This document shows positions 34,023-46,706 of a stretch of 64,000 bases of DNA, one piece after another. This stretch comes from Neoceratodus forsteri (lineage: Eukaryota > Chordata > Ceratodontiformes > Ceratodontidae): NCBI GenBank assembly GCA_016271365.2, contig CM028129.1, positions 432,642,501 through 432,706,500 on the forward strand, read 5' to 3'. Position 1 is the first letter of the stretch, and every line of letters begins with the position of its first letter. Position numbers and translations under genes: made by a program. A model generated the notes under the pieces. The model was not told the origin of the DNA. It saw nothing but the letters and a program-made list of their open reading frames with translations, and made no database searches.

Positions 34023-36330
34023 TATTATTTGTTGTCAATTGGACCCCCAGATATTTTAAAGATTGACTACGAAGCATCCATAGTGGATGATTTTCATGTA
34101 ATTTTATTTCATCAGTTAAAAATATAGCTTTACTCTTCCCCTAATTTTATAGCCTGATACTTTCCCAAAGTCTTTAAATCCGCTAATCATGAATATTTTT
34201 TTCTCTGGCTCATTTATAAATAATATAATGTCATCTGCATATAATGACAATTTATGTGCTTGAGTAAGAATTTGAAAGCCTTTTATGTCTTGATTTTTTC
34301 TAATCATGATTGCTAAGGGTTCAATAAACATGGAAAACAATAATGGAGACAGGGGGCACCCTTGCCTGGTGCCCCTTGTTAAATCAAAATAATCTGAAAT
34401 GTTTTGATTAGTTTTGACTCTTGCCTTTGGTTTCCTGTATGTAGTTTTTATACAATCCATAAACCTCCCCTCGATGCAGAAAGACCCCAACAGTTCAAAC
34501 AAAAAATCCCACTGAATTCTGGCAAAGGCCTTTTTGGCAATGAAGGAAAGGATAACTGCTTTAGACCCCTTAAAGGCTTCCATCAGATTTATTACTCTTC
34601 TAATATTATGCTGTAATCTTCTGCCCAAGACAAACCCTGTTTGATCCCTATATATTATTTTAGGGGTAATTAATGCTAACCTGTTTGCTAAAAGTTTTGT
34701 AAATATTTTATAATCATTGTTCAGCAATGAAATTGGTCTAAATGATGAACACTGATCCAGGCATTTGTCCTTCTTTAATAACAATGTGATATTAGCTTTG
34801 TACAAAGATGATGGCAAACTACCTGAAATTTCAATTTCTTTGAAAACCTGCTTTAAAACTGGTGATAGTACCTGACTTAAATTTTTATAAAATTTGATTG
34901 AAAAGCCATCCGGGCCCAGCATTTTTCCATTATCCATTTCTTTAATAGCTTCAGGGATTTCTGTTTCACTTATTTCTTTATTCAGGAAATCTTTATCCTA
35001 TTCTGTAACCTGTGGAAATTTTATTTTACTTAAGTATGATTTGACTTCCTGTATTGAACTAGAATGTTCTGATTGATATAATTTATTATAGAAATCCTTC
35101 AATTCCCAATTTATCTCTTCCAGATTAATTACTGCAGTTCCATTTAATAATGTAATTTTATCTAACCTATTTTGGTTTTGTTCAGTTTTTAACTGATATG
35201 CTAACAATTTACTTGGGGTATTAGCAAGAAAATAGTATTTTGCCCTTGCCCTACACATTTGTTTTTCTGCTGTAATGTTTAATGAACTTTCTAACTTTTC
35301 TTTTAAATACATAACCTTAATCCTATTTTCTTCTGAATTAACTTGGGCTCTTATAGCTTTGGCTGCCATCAATTCCGCTTCCATCTTATTCAGATTTTCC
35401 CTATATCTTTTTTGTTTATTTTTATAAGAAATTATACAACCACGTAAAAAAAATTCTATTGTTTCCCATATTGTGCACCAAGAAAACACCTCAAGGGTAT
35501 TTTTTCGCAGTACAAAAGATATCTCCCTAGAAAGCATTAACCCAAACTGCTCAACCAACCACAAAGAATTGTCCAGATGCCAACTTCTAACTTCTACTCT
35601 AGTACATATTAAGTCTACTTCCATATAACAAGATGTATGGTCAGATATGATAATAGCATTATATCTGATAAATCTGACTTTATGTAATAATCTATTTGTA
35701 ACCATGAAAAAAATCTATTCTAGAGAAACTGTTATACATTTTAGAAAAATTTGAAAATTTTAATAAATTTGGACAGAAAAAATAAAAGGGGTCCACCAAC
35801 GCAAGCTCTTCCATGTAGTCCTTCATCAATTTGAGAGTTTTTTTCCTTTCCAGGGCCGAATGTGCTCTGTCCAAGTAAAAGAATGTAATATTGAAGTCCA
35901 TTCCAATAATACACAGGGTATCACAAGCTGCAATTTGCATAAACAGATCCGTAAAAAAACTAGGATCTTCCTCATTTGGTGCATATACACTGAATACAGT
36001 AATTATGAAATTCTCCAATACCATTTTTACCTTTACCCACCTACCTTGAGAATCCACATGTGAGTTCAGGATGTGAGGTTTTAGTTTGTTTTTGCTTTTT
36101 CATAAAAATAGCTGTCCCCCTGGCATTGTTGGCATATTCTGTATAAACCACAATGGCTTAAAACAAATTAGTAAAGTAAATAGCATCTTTTTTTTTTTTT
36201 TTCAAAAATGTGTTTCCTGCAATAATAAACACCATATTTCCTTCGTATTAATATAATTCACCAGTTTTCTCATTTTTACTTTATCTTTGGCCCTGTTTAT
36301 ATTGCAGCTCATAAATCTAATTTTATCCAT
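34023..36330 (-). pseudogene. L1 ORF2 endonuclease and reverse transcriptase (5' part)
   Basis: ORF2 appears to start near 36330 (MDKIRFMSCNINRAKDK), with LLQETHF downstream after a frameshift. 35692-36057 gives the mid endonuclease (VYAPNEEDPSFF, GMDFNITF in place of GGDFN). 34998-35705 covers the endonuclease end and linker. 34116-34937 is RT: GPDGFSIKFYK, FRPISLLNNDYKIFTKLLANRL, DQTGFVLGR, RGTRQGCPLSPLLF and the catalytic LYADDIILF near residue 230. Stops separate the pieces. CR1 copy G truncates the frame after 'NNK'. Confidence 0.85.
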
Positions 36331-37003
36331 AATTACATTTTGTAACTCTATTAATGTATCTTTTCTTGCATTCCATAACCTTCAAATCCTTATTTAGGGA
36401 CAGCAGATTCTTTATTCTTATTGTATTGGTATTTCTGTAAACTCTGGGTTTGTTATTGTCATGAGCAAAAACTTTATCTTTCTCTGTGATGTACACATGC
36501 ACAATTTGTTTAGATTTATTAAATTGCTTTAACTATTTCCTCCAACTTCTCCCACCCCCTCACCCCCTCCCATTTTGACAGACCTAAAATTAGACCGATC
36601 CTTCAACCCCCCTCAACATCTTGAAGACAGCTTGTCCCCTTCTGTGCAGTAGTTGTTCCACAAGCTTTCCCTGTCCCTTTCTCCTTTTTAATAATTTTTT
36701 TTATCCTTTATGCCAGTAATCTGTTTTTTTTTATAATTTCTGTACTTTTAATGCCATTTATTGTTAAAGTCCATAATGATTCTTTGGTAGAATCTAGCCC
36801 CCTGCTCCCACCTCTTTCTATTACTTCTTTCTATAACCTATTCTAATTGTTTCTAAAGGTTACTTTCCAAATAATGAATGATAAATAGCTGAACGTTCAT
36901 AGTATACATGTATATATAATAATTTTTTTGGGGGGGGGAGTCATCAATTGTTACACAGTTTAGGTATCAGACTGAAGGCTGTACGTCTGAAAAGAGCATT
37001 ACT

Positions 37004-38619
37004 TTACTCTTGAGTTGATTCCACATGCTGTATCAAACTCATAGCATCATCTACCATACAAGCAGTGTTCCCTATGGGGGCTGAGGATGAAATATTTACT
37101 TGAGCAGCTGTTTCTGTTTCTGAAGCATACTGTTTTCTTTTTCTTAGAGCTTCCATAACTTCTTGAAGGGTAAACAAAAATCTGATTTGACCATCTAAGT
37201 TAATTTGCAGTTTCGCCGGATACAGCAAAGAACACAGTATACCATCTTTCCTTAAAGAGTCTCTCACTTGAACAAAGGCTTTTTGTTTTATTACAACTGA
37301 TGGAGGTAAATCAGGAAAAGCTTGTAATTTCATACCATTATAATGTAAACCTTTTTCTACCCTCGCTTTTTGTAATATTTTCTTCCAATCTTGATACTTT
37401 AGTGGTCTAATGTACATAAACCTTGGTCTAAAGTTCTGTCTAGGGCCACATGCCCTGCGTGCTCTTTCAATTTTAGTTTTCTGCTCCATAAATCTTAAAC
37501 TCAAACTTCTAGTAAGCATTTCTTTGCAAAACTGCAGAGGGTCGGGCCCTTCAATACTTTCTGGAAGGTTACCAGTTTTTAGGGTCACTCTTCTAGGCCT
37601 CATTTCAAGATCCTCAACTTTAAATTTTAAAACCTCCAGTTCCTTATTTGCGTCTGTAAGGCCCAAAGAGATTTTAGGGACTTGATCTTCCAAAGTGCTA
37701 ATTCTTACTTCACAAGCATCTGCTCTAGTTGTTAGAGCCTCCAATTTACCCACCACGTCAGAATTTGTTTTATCTAAAGACTGAATAGATGCGTTCACAT
37801 TGCCAAACCCTATTTTCAATTCTTGTAGGATTTTTTTTGTTGTGATTCCTCGAATTTGTCAGGAACTACATTTGTTTCCAAACTGAGGCCTGCATTCTCT
37901 GTATTGGAGATTTCAGTTGAAATAACACCACTCTGTAGCATGGCCTGCTCCTGTACCCCTTTTTCCTGGCCATTTAACTTACTTGTTACTAATTTATCAA
38001 GACCTTGCTGCACTTTATCTCGTTTCTCAATTTTATCTTTCTTCTCCATATTTTTCGCCAACTGAATGTTTGATAACATTGAAATTTTTTTAAGTTGCAA
38101 GATTTCTTTATTACACACTGGTGAATCTAGGTACTCAATTATTGATAACTGTGCCCAATTTTTTAAACCCCAACACTGAATCATTGTTTCTTCTTTTAGA
38201 AGTCTTTGCTTCTTGTGTGGGAGTGCAATAAGACCTCCTCTTTACACGTTTCAAAAGAATCCGGTTGAGAATCTGAATCTTTTTCTCCCTGTCCTGTCTT
38301 CGGAAACTCTTCCCTTTCCCCCAACTGGTACACTTGTTTTTTCCCTTACACCAGCAGCCACATCTTCTAGCCCATTCAGGCTCTCCAATTTTTTATCAAA
38401 TGTAAAAAGCATACCTTTTGGGGCCATACTGTTTATCTCGGTTAACTTCAGCCTCATCGGCTGTTGAGAATTGTCTGTCGCTCCAATTCCACCTTTTGCC
38501 TGCTTCCCCTTGCGTGCTCCTTTTTTCACTTCCAACATTATCTTAACTCTCGGGGCTTCAGCATCTTTACACTCTTTTATCTCCTTAGTCCTCCTGTATT
38601 GTTTTGACATAACCAACAA
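37004..38619 (-). pseudogene. L1 ORF1 (RNA-binding chaperone), three frames
   Basis: Frames 38251-38619 (basic N-terminus), 37816-38184 (lysine/glutamine-rich, coiled-coil-like) and 37004-37819 overlap or abut. The last one has heptad-like residues, the LEMRPRRVTLKTGNLPE junction (normally LE.R.RR.N.R..G.PE), then ERARRACGP, RPRFMYIRPLKYQDWKKIL and a C-terminal domain (FPDLPPSVV..). The order matches the coiled coil, RRM and C-terminal domain of L1 ORF1p. At least two frame breaks are present. Confidence 0.8.
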
Positions 38620-38812
38620 AACTTTTATTGAGTTCCAGAATCTACAAAAAGCAGCATTTAGAATTTAAAACTCCAAGGCACTGAGACGTCAGGTCAGAGC
38701 AGGTTCCCTTGCTTTGCACAGATGAAAGGATCACTCAGCCATTTTGCCATGACTCTGCCCCTCACTATCTCCTTGCCTGCCGCTCCATCTAAAATCAATT
38801 TACTATATAACC

Positions 38813-39600
38813 AACTTGGATTTAGTAGCAACGATAACTATTTATTCACATTCAATCACACTATAAACTTTACTTAAATTCCATCCATACTGCATGCAAA
38901 CTGGAAAACAACTCTATAATCTTAATCACTAGACTCTTAAAGGGGCATGCTCCAATCCAGCCTCCTTCAGGTACAATATACTTAAACAATATCCTGATCT
39001 GGTACAATAAGATAAAAACTTTCTCTTTCCCCAATCACAGTTATTTAAGTTGCTATAACTTAACCCAACATAATTTTAAGTAGTGAACAAGGGTGGTCTC
39101 ACACTTTTTCTATGGTAGGAGATTGTGGCTCAACATAGCCAAGGTACCCAAACCCTGTGAAGAAACAAAATGTTAGTCTAAGAAAATAATAGTGCTGGGA
39201 TTCAACATTAATTAATAATATTTCAGGTCCAGCTTGGTGATGTCTTTACTGGTGGAGTCCTTAGAAAGAATGTACCACTTGATTCTCCGACCATCCTCAT
39301 CTTGCACCAAAGCAAATGTCTAAGAGGGTAACCACAGTCCAAATTGAGAAATCATGCATTCTCCTGTCTCTTTGGAAAAGTCTAGTCCACACTCTTTGGG
39401 AAAGTTCATAATCTGAATCCTGGCAAGCCATCATAGAATTTACAGCCTTCTTGAACATCCATGCTCCCTGATTCTCCTCAATGATTTCCCATATATTTTC
39501 TGACACATAAGGGTACTCACATGCACAGTACTCCATTTTAATGTACTCTCTCATCCAACACTATGCACAGGACCACTGGATCTCAACAGGCCTCCCAGGT
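38813..39600. other. unassigned interval with one minus-strand open frame
   Basis: Frame 39297-39554 (-) encodes 85 residues rich in aromatic and acidic residues (NIWEIIEENQGAWMF). I do not recognise it. It may be part of the LTR element hypothesised from the flanking ~800-bp repeats, or a chance frame. Confidence 0.25.
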
Positions 39601-39603
39601 TCA

Positions 39604-42600
39604 ATCAGTCAATAATCTTTATTTAACCAGATGGAACATTGTTGAGAAAAACTCATTTACAAAGTGGGCCTGGACAGCAATACTATACAGATAATACAAA
39701 CATAGTTAAATAGAGACAACAATTTTTACATTAAGAACATTATGACACATAAGGGTCTACTAATATGGCTACTACAAGGAAAGAAAGAGATATTTACAGG
39801 ATGGGTGCTGTGTAGCTAGAACAGAAATATATTTACAATATACATGGAACTATAACACTAGCAATTTTGTACAAAGGAAAAGAAACAGACAACACTCTTA
39901 CAAGGCTGATATCCAAATGTATTGTAATACTACAAAACAGTAGTATGAGGTGACATGAGCAGAAAGATGATGTAAAGGAGAGCATACTTGAGGGAGTGGG
40001 GAGGGATAAACAGGAAATGAGAAAGGATGGGGATGGGGACCTTGAGGGGAGAGGTAGAACTGAGGGACTGAGGCAAGAGGGTAATATAAATGTGTGAGAG
40101 GATTTGATTGTGAGGGGTCAGAGAGGGTAGAGGCTTGCCAATGGGGAGCACTTAGGAGGGGCCCGGCAACATGACCCTAGTTGTTGAGAAAAACAAGGGT
40201 TATGGGTAGCACTTGCAAGATTCAGTAAAGTGCTGCCTTAATAGTGTTTTGAAAGGGGGCAATTTAATCAGAGAGGAGATCTTCAGTGATTTCTGTAAGT
40301 TATTCCAAAGTGCTGGTAGGGTGTAGAGGCACTGAAGCTGATTATAGAAACATAGAAACATAGAATTTGACGGCAGATAAGGACCACTTGGCCCACCCAG
40401 TCTGCCCATTTCCCTACCTTCTGGATAAGCTGCAGATCCTAGTTAACCAGCAGCTTACTTCTTCTTACCCCAACCCCCCAGAATTGCCTTATGACTGTCC
40501 CATGCATGCTTGAATTCCACCACTGATTTTGACTCCACAACCTCCTCCGGAAGGCCGTTCCATGCATCCACAACCCTCTCTGTGAAAAATACTCTTAAAT
40601 TACCTCTGAGCCACCTCTCTATCTTCAAATTGTGCCTCTTGTTCTTGCACACCTCTTTTTGAAAGATGCTACCCTCTTGGACTTTGTTGATTCCTTGAGG
40701 TACTTGAAAGTTTCTATCATGTCCCCTCTCTCCCTCCTTTCCTCGAGGCTATACATATTAAGCTCCTTAAGTTTCTCTTCATATGTCTTCCGTGCAGACC
40801 CTGCACCATTTTAGTTGCCCTCCTCTGGACAGCTTCCATCCTGTCTATGTCTTTGTGGAGATTGGGTCTCCAGAACTGCACACAGTACTCCAGATGGGGT
40901 CTCACCAGCTGTCTGTACAGAGGGATAATAACTTCCTGTTTTCTACTGGTGATGCCTCTCCCTATGCATCCCAGTATCCCCCCAGCCCTCCTTGCTGCCC
41001 TCTCACATTGCTTGCCCACCTTTAGGTCATCTGATATGACTACCCCCAGGTCCCTTTCCATTTTTGTTTGTGTTAGTATCTCACCCCCTGGGATGAGAAG
41101 GGATAGGTAGGAATAGCTCCTAAGATAGTATTCCAGTGGAATAAGAGAATAGGCTAGAAATATAGGATGGCAGCTTACCAATGAGTGCTCCATAGGTCCA
41201 AGAAGCCGTACTTATAAGTCTTCTAGTCTTTAGGGACTACCAACCCAGCATGGCGTAAAGTGCACAGTGATGAGTCCTGAAGGGAGCACCGGTAATGAAT
41301 CTTATGGCCCTATTATACAGTGTGTCAAACTTTGCCAGTGCTGAAATATGGCTGTGATTATACAAAATGTCTGCATAATCCAACAGAGCTAAGATGTAGA
41401 CTGTACTAGTCTTAGCTTGGCTTCCTGTGTTAGTAGGTGACTAATCCTGAAAAACACTCCTAAACGTTGTTTCAGCTTCTTACCCAGTTCCTCAATGTGG
41501 ATCACATAGGAAAGTTTATAGTCTATCCAAAAAACGAGATATTTGAATTTGTCCAAAACTTCAATGGGCTCCCCGAGGAGGGATGTTATTTGTGGTGGTG
41601 CTCCTCGGGACAAGGGATTGTCTAAAGTAAGTTTGGGTAACGGAATCATGGCTTTTGTTTTCTTTGTATTCAACAAGAGTTTTAGGTTAGAAGATTGTGC
41701 TGTAGGAGGTTGAATTCAAGCTGCAGTGTACTGCAAGCAAGTTTGAGAGTGGGCTCGGCAACATACATAACAGTATTGTTGGTGAACAAGTGTACACTTG
41801 CTTGCTTGATGCCTACATCAATACTGTTAATATAAAGCATGAATAACAGGGGTCCTAAAATAGAGCCTTGGGAGACACCTCTCTGGAGCATTTTAAGTGG
41901 TGACAATTCCTCTTGCGCCTTGATTTGTTGCTTTCATCCCTTAAGGTAACTAGTAAACCAGTTAACAGCTATAGCATCCAAGCCAATCTCTTGGAGTATG
42001 GACAATAACAGATTGTGGTCAACCGTGTCGAAGGCCTTACTTAGGTCGCGAAATAAGGCGCTGATGTAATGTTTAGTATCAAGTGCCAGGTGCCAGTCAT
42101 TGGTTGCCTTGGCTAACGCAGATATAGTGCTATGATATTTTCTGAAGCTGGATTGGATAGGGTTTAACAACTGGAGTGAGTCAAGGTAATTTTGAATCTG
42201 AATGTTTATTACTTTTTCTAGTAATTTGGAAAAGAATGGCAGTAATTATATAGGCCTGTAATTGTTCAGGTCACTGGGGTCCCAGGTCTTGAATAACGGG
42301 ACAACATATGCCACTTTCCAAACCGATGGGAGTTCACTGTGAGCTAATGACATATTGAATAAATGGGTGATGGGTGCAGTCAAGACATGGTAACCCACTT
42401 TTATGAAGTAAGGTTCTAGGTTATCCGCACCTGCAGTTTTTCTGGTGTCTAAACCCAGAAATAGGTCCTCCACCTGTTTGTAGGAGACAGGACTGAAAGA
42501 GAAATGTGTCCCATGGACCGGGGCCTTGGAGGGATGACTAGGAGAAATAGGGTCTAGGGACTGGCAAAGCTTACTGGCTGTGGATATATCAAAAGCTAGG

Positions 42601-43740
42601 CCAGCCATTGCAAAATGGTTATTTAGTAGGTCAAATATGCGGTGCCTATTGGTGGTACTCATATTGTCTGAGTTTATCTTGGTGGGGAGGGCGTTAACTG
42701 AGCGGTGAGTGATGACCTTCGATTTCTCTCAGGGTTTTCCAAAACTTTGCTGAGTCACTGGAGGCCGAGGCTAATTTTGACTGAAAAAAAACTTGCTTTG
42801 GCTGCCCTAATGATTTTGGTACAATAGTTCCTTGTCTTTCTGAAGGTGACCCAGTCCAATGGGTCCTTGGGTTTTCTGGCACTTTTCCATAGAGCATCTC
42901 TGTTGCATAGCACAGACTTTAGCTCAACGGAAAACCAAGGGCAAGTTCTTTTCTTGGTTCAGGATTTGGACAGGGGTGCTTGTTTGTCTATGACATTCAG
43001 GACCAGTTTTTGGAAAATCTTGTAGGCTGTGTCTACTGATGACACAAGGTAGAAATCTTGCCAACAAATGCTGTTGAGGTCTGCTATGTATTTACTGAGA
43101 TCAAAATTATGACAGTTCCTTTTTAAAGTATAGATAGAGGAAGAAGAAATTTTAGGAGCAGCACGTGCACAGGCTACAGCGCTACGATCGCTGATATCAT
43201 TAAAAGTACACCAGCATGACTGAAAAGATGGGGTTTATTTACTATGATGAGGTCAAGTAGTGTGCTGCTAGCAGGATTTTTTGAACTGGGGCGGGTAAAT
43301 TCTGTTATAAGCTGTGTGTATCCGAATTTGTCACACAAATCTTTTAAAGAGAGCCATTCCATAATTAGGTCTCCCATTAAAATGACTTCATTGGGCTGTG
43401 AGTCCATTAGTTAATGTAAATGACTCAGAAGGGCAAGACCTCCGGAGTGGGGCCGGTAACAGCCGGTAATACAAATGGATTCAGCAGATGGGAGGGAAAG
43501 CCTTATTGAGACCCATTCGAATTCCTTTGGGACAGATAAAGACTTGATGAGAGATACCATGAACTTGTCCTTGACATATATTGCCACTCCCCAACCCCTC
43601 GTTTATCTATCTGCCCAATAAACGTTGTAACTGGGGAGGTTAATTTCATGGTTGGGGTGGATCTCTTTAACCAGGTTTCAGAAATCACCACCACATCTGG
43701 TTTTGTATGAGTGACACATGCTTGGATCTAGTCTAATTTC
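39604..43740 (-). mobile_element. Rex/L2-like LINE with nested CR1 copy H
   Basis: From the 5' side: endonuclease start (VVISETWLKRSTP, 43694), ILMGDLIMEWLSLKDLCDKFGYTQLITEFTRP (43407), linker, then RT frames 42246-42662 (KTAGADNLEPYFIKVGYHV, VAYVVPLFKTWDPSDLNNYRPI), 41934-42170 (FRDLSKAFDTVDHNLL) and 41682-41906 (GVSQGSILGPLLFMLYINSI, active site altered to LFTNNTV). C-terminal pieces follow (THHCALYAMLGW, LPALWNNLQKSLK). The tail at 39604 reads 'caataatctttattt' on the plus strand. The YADD-equivalent is lost, so it is dead. Confidence 0.75.
40341..41090 (-). mobile_element. CR1-clade LINE 3' end, copy H, nested in Rex/L2-like LINE
   Basis: A 5'-truncated CR1 (about 750 bp) carries the KMERDLGVVISDDLKVGKQCERAARRAGGILGCIG block, [37 protein letters not shown], a 3' UTR and the tail catagaaacatagaa (+). 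It is nearly the same sequence as the 3' part of copy I at 47.8-48.5 kb, so both belong to one relatively recent subfamily. It separates two parts of the host LINE. Confidence 0.85.
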
Positions 43741-44690
43741 TGTAAGATGCTAAACACATTTAGGTGCAGAAAGGTTAGGCCCTTCAGGTGCTAAATATCT
43801 GAGGGGGTGGAGATGGGAAGAGGGGGACCAGGGTAGAGTTCAACATTTCCTGAACAAAGTAGTAATAGGAGGATTGTCTTTTTAAGGGCTCCAATTACTA
43901 GCTTGCAAAGTTTTATCTTCATCTGTTTTGTCTGTGGATGAGGTGTGGGTGGGGTAGAACCGTCCTAGGATTTAAAGCCTATCACAAAGGAATAGATGGC
44001 TACCCATAATCAAAACAGTTAGTGGGCTTGTAACTTGGTGAGGGAAGGTGCCATTCGCGTAGGGTGGGCTATCCTCATAGGGGGCGTAGTCAGTACTGCT
44101 TGAAGTGTTACTTGCCAGTATCATGTTAATTGGATATACTGGCCTGGCTGGGGACACAGAGGGTTTAGGGATATGGTACAGGTTGCCTAATGTGAAAAGA
44201 CAGAAGAATAGAAGTAAATACATAATGGAGGGGTAATGCACTCTTCAGTTGGAATTCAGGAGCGGAGGGGGTGTTCAGTCCAAAACACATTGCCACTGAA
44301 TGGACAAGAAAGAGGTAAATATCCAATTTTAGGGAATACCTTAAAGGCGTACTGCCACATGATACTATGCACTTCTAGGGCAAAGTTGCAAGATGAAATT
44401 ATCACTATAAGATGGGATAGTAGGAGCAGTCAGCATCAGGGGTAGTTAGAGCTGACTTTTTGTGGGAGGCAGAGTTCTAGAATAAGTAATCACTTTTAGA
44501 GGGAACAGTCAGAGCGGCCAGCAGTAGGAATTGATAGACTTTTTAAGTGAGGAGCAGTAAGGTAATTGTAGGGACTACTAAAATAGTACTGTCACTTTAA
44601 GGTTGGGCCATGTGAGATAGAAAGGGATCAGAGCGGAGCCTTGTGGGGGAGGAAGCCTATTTAATAGAGGCCGGGGCCAGGGAGGGTGGG
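43741..44690. repeat. possible LINE 5' region with degenerate ~180-bp repeats
   Basis: 44300-44620 shows two loose copies of 'agggaa/cta..ttaaa..gtactg.cac..' and of 'cagtcag...gcagtagg'. It lies on the 5' side of the Rex/L2-like LINE and could be promoter monomers, but this is inference. Confidence 0.3.
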
Positions 44691-44692
44691 TT

Positions 44693-46010
44693 GGACAAAA
44701 TATAGAGTTAGTTTAGCAGTTAGTTGGCAGCTGAAATCAAAATGAGCACTCGTTGTGATCAGGCAGTCAAGAAAGCAACATCTGCCATTCGGGAGCCAGC
44801 TTATCAGGCTGCTATCCAATCAAAACTGCAGCATACAAGCCGCGCTTCTTCGGGAGCTGATGCCTACATGAGGTGCTAGGCAAGCGGGTAGATGGGTCCA
44901 GGAACGTGGCCGGCAGGTCCAGAGCCGGGCTGCTGAGCGGCAGAGAGCCCAGTCAGGGCTAGTTCACCTGGGGAAGACAGGGAAAGAAAACCGGAGGTCA
45001 GCAGTTAAATAATAGCACAAAAGAGAGTTAAATCAGTGGGAATGCCTTGCTTACACATGGGGGGGACTAAGAGATGAAGGGGCAGGAAAGATTGCTGCCA
45101 ATTTAAAGTGTCTGAGCTATGGCACCAACAGCTTGTGGCAGAAACAAAAGTATTTTAAGATAGGTGTTCAGAATGTAAATTCAGGCAATCAGCATATTTC
45201 TGACCTACGGCACCAACAGAAGTTACAGGCAGGAGGTGTTTGTGCTACATCACTCAAGGCTGTGGCTCGGAGCCAAATAGAAATAGGATGGAAGGAAGGG
45301 TTTAGATTCAGGAATGGGAGGAAAGGAAAAGTTTTAGGCTTGGATGTACAGGGTTAGTCGCTGGGCACAAAATTAGATGGAGTTAAGGGAGGCACACGTT
45401 TTTTATGAAGGCCGAGGTTTATCTAGTAGGACGAGATAACTGATAGTGTAAGGAGACAGATAATTTAAGAGAATGCTATACTGTGTGGCAAACGCATTAG
45501 TAAAAATGCTCTAATAGGAAGATAGATAGAAGTGGGAAGAGGCAGGTAGCTTGAAAGTATGTAGTGCTCTAAAATATGTTACAGTAACACAGAGCTAGAC
45601 ACAGCAGCAGCAGCACATGAATTTCATGTAAAAAGACAGGCCATAACAATCGCTACAATCTCTTAAATGCAGTAACAACATGCAGCCTAAACATTTACAG
45701 GAGCAGAGTTCAAAACGGCAATTGACAGTCAAACAAAATATAGAGTTAGTTGGCAGCTTAAATCAAAATGAGTGCTCGCTGTGATCAGGCAGTCGAGGAA
45801 GCAGTGTCGGCCAATCAGGAGCCGACTTATCAGGCTGGTATCCAATCAAAACTGTGGCATATGAACCGCGCTACTCTGAGAGCCAATGCCTACATGAGGT
45901 GCTAGGTGAGCAGGTGGGTGGGTCCAGGAATGCGGCCGGCAGGTCCAGAGCAGGGCCGCTGAGTGGCAGGGAGCCCGATCAGGGCTAGTTCACCTGAGGT
46001 GGGTGGGTGG
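44693..46010. repeat. ~280-bp duplication about 1.04 kb apart
   Basis: 44693-44970 and 45734-46010 match over their length: acaaaatatagagttagt, tgatcaggcagtc, ccaatcaaaactg, tacatgaggtgctagg, gatcagggctagttcacctg. Both copies contain CCAAT-type words. The sequence between them (44971-45733) shows no recognisable content. Confidence 0.65.
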
Positions 46011-46290
46011 GTCCAGGAACACAGCCGGTAGGTCCAGAGCCAGCCACTGATAGCAGGGAGCATGATCAGGGTTAGTTTACCTGAGGTGCTAGGGTGAGCG
46101 GCGGGTGGGTCCAGGAACACGGCCGGCAGATCCAGAGCCAGGCCGTAGAGCGGCAGTGAGCCCAATCAGGGTTAGTTCATCTGAGATGCTAGGCAAGCAG
46201 GCAGGTGGGTCCAGAAACATGGCCAGCAGGTCCAGAGCCAGGCCATTGAGTGGCAGGGAGCCCAATCAGGGCTAGTTCACCTGGTGGAAG
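45889..46290. repeat. four-unit minisatellite (~89-100 bp)
   Basis: The anchor gggtcca occurs at 45920, 46009, 46107 and 46207. Each unit holds '..cggccggcaggtccagagccagg..' and 'agcc..atcagggctagttcacctgag'. A single matching unit lies at about 44873-44970. The minus strand reads as a repeated ELALIGLPATQ..-type peptide, which reflects the repeat and is not a real protein. Confidence 0.75.
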
Positions 46291-46375
46291 AGGTTCCACT
46301 GCAGTACCTTTCTGCAGACAGGGGCTAAACAAGTAGTCCAGTATCCAAGGGTGTTTGGGGTTCAGCGACTCTGCA

Positions 46376-46706
46376 TGCATATCATAGAGTTGTGGAATGT
46401 CCCCCTCAGTACATGGATCGATAAATGAGAGCATCCTGGGCTTTGGTCCAGGGGCAGCAGCCACAGCACCGTTGTCTGAGCCAGAGGTGCACATCTCTAA
46501 TGGTGGATGCCTCCATCCACAGGCATCTACATTTACATAGATCCAGCAGACACCAGGGGGTCGCGTTTAAGCCATCTGGATGCATATCATAAGGCTGTGG
46601 AATGTCCCCCTCAATACATGGATCAATAAATGAGAACACCCTGGGCTTCAGTCCAGGGGCAGCAGCCACAGCACCATTGTCTGAGCCAGAGGTGCACATC
46701 TCCAAT
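46376..46706. repeat. 205-bp tandem duplication (partial second unit)
   Basis: The word tgcatatcat recurs at 46376 and 46581. The following ~125 bp are nearly identical (ggaatgtccccctca, aggggcagcagccacagcac, gagccagaggtgcacatctc). The long minus-strand frame 46406-46939 arises across this duplication. Confidence 0.65.

Larger units (their letters stand above)
31345..38796 (-). mobile_element. full-length L1-clade LINE with nested CR1
   Basis: The element is bounded by an exact 16-bp direct repeat, aatttactatataacc, at 31329-31344 and 38797-38812. Its 3' A-tract shows as ttttt at 31345. From the 5' end (38796) it contains a short 5' UTR with 'atggcaaaatggc', ORF1 remnants (38619-37004), ORF2 with endonuclease and RT (36330 to about 31400), and a 3' UTR. 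Removing the CR1 at 32868-34022 leaves about 6.3 kb, normal for an L1. It is inactive through stops and frameshifts. Confidence 0.85.
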
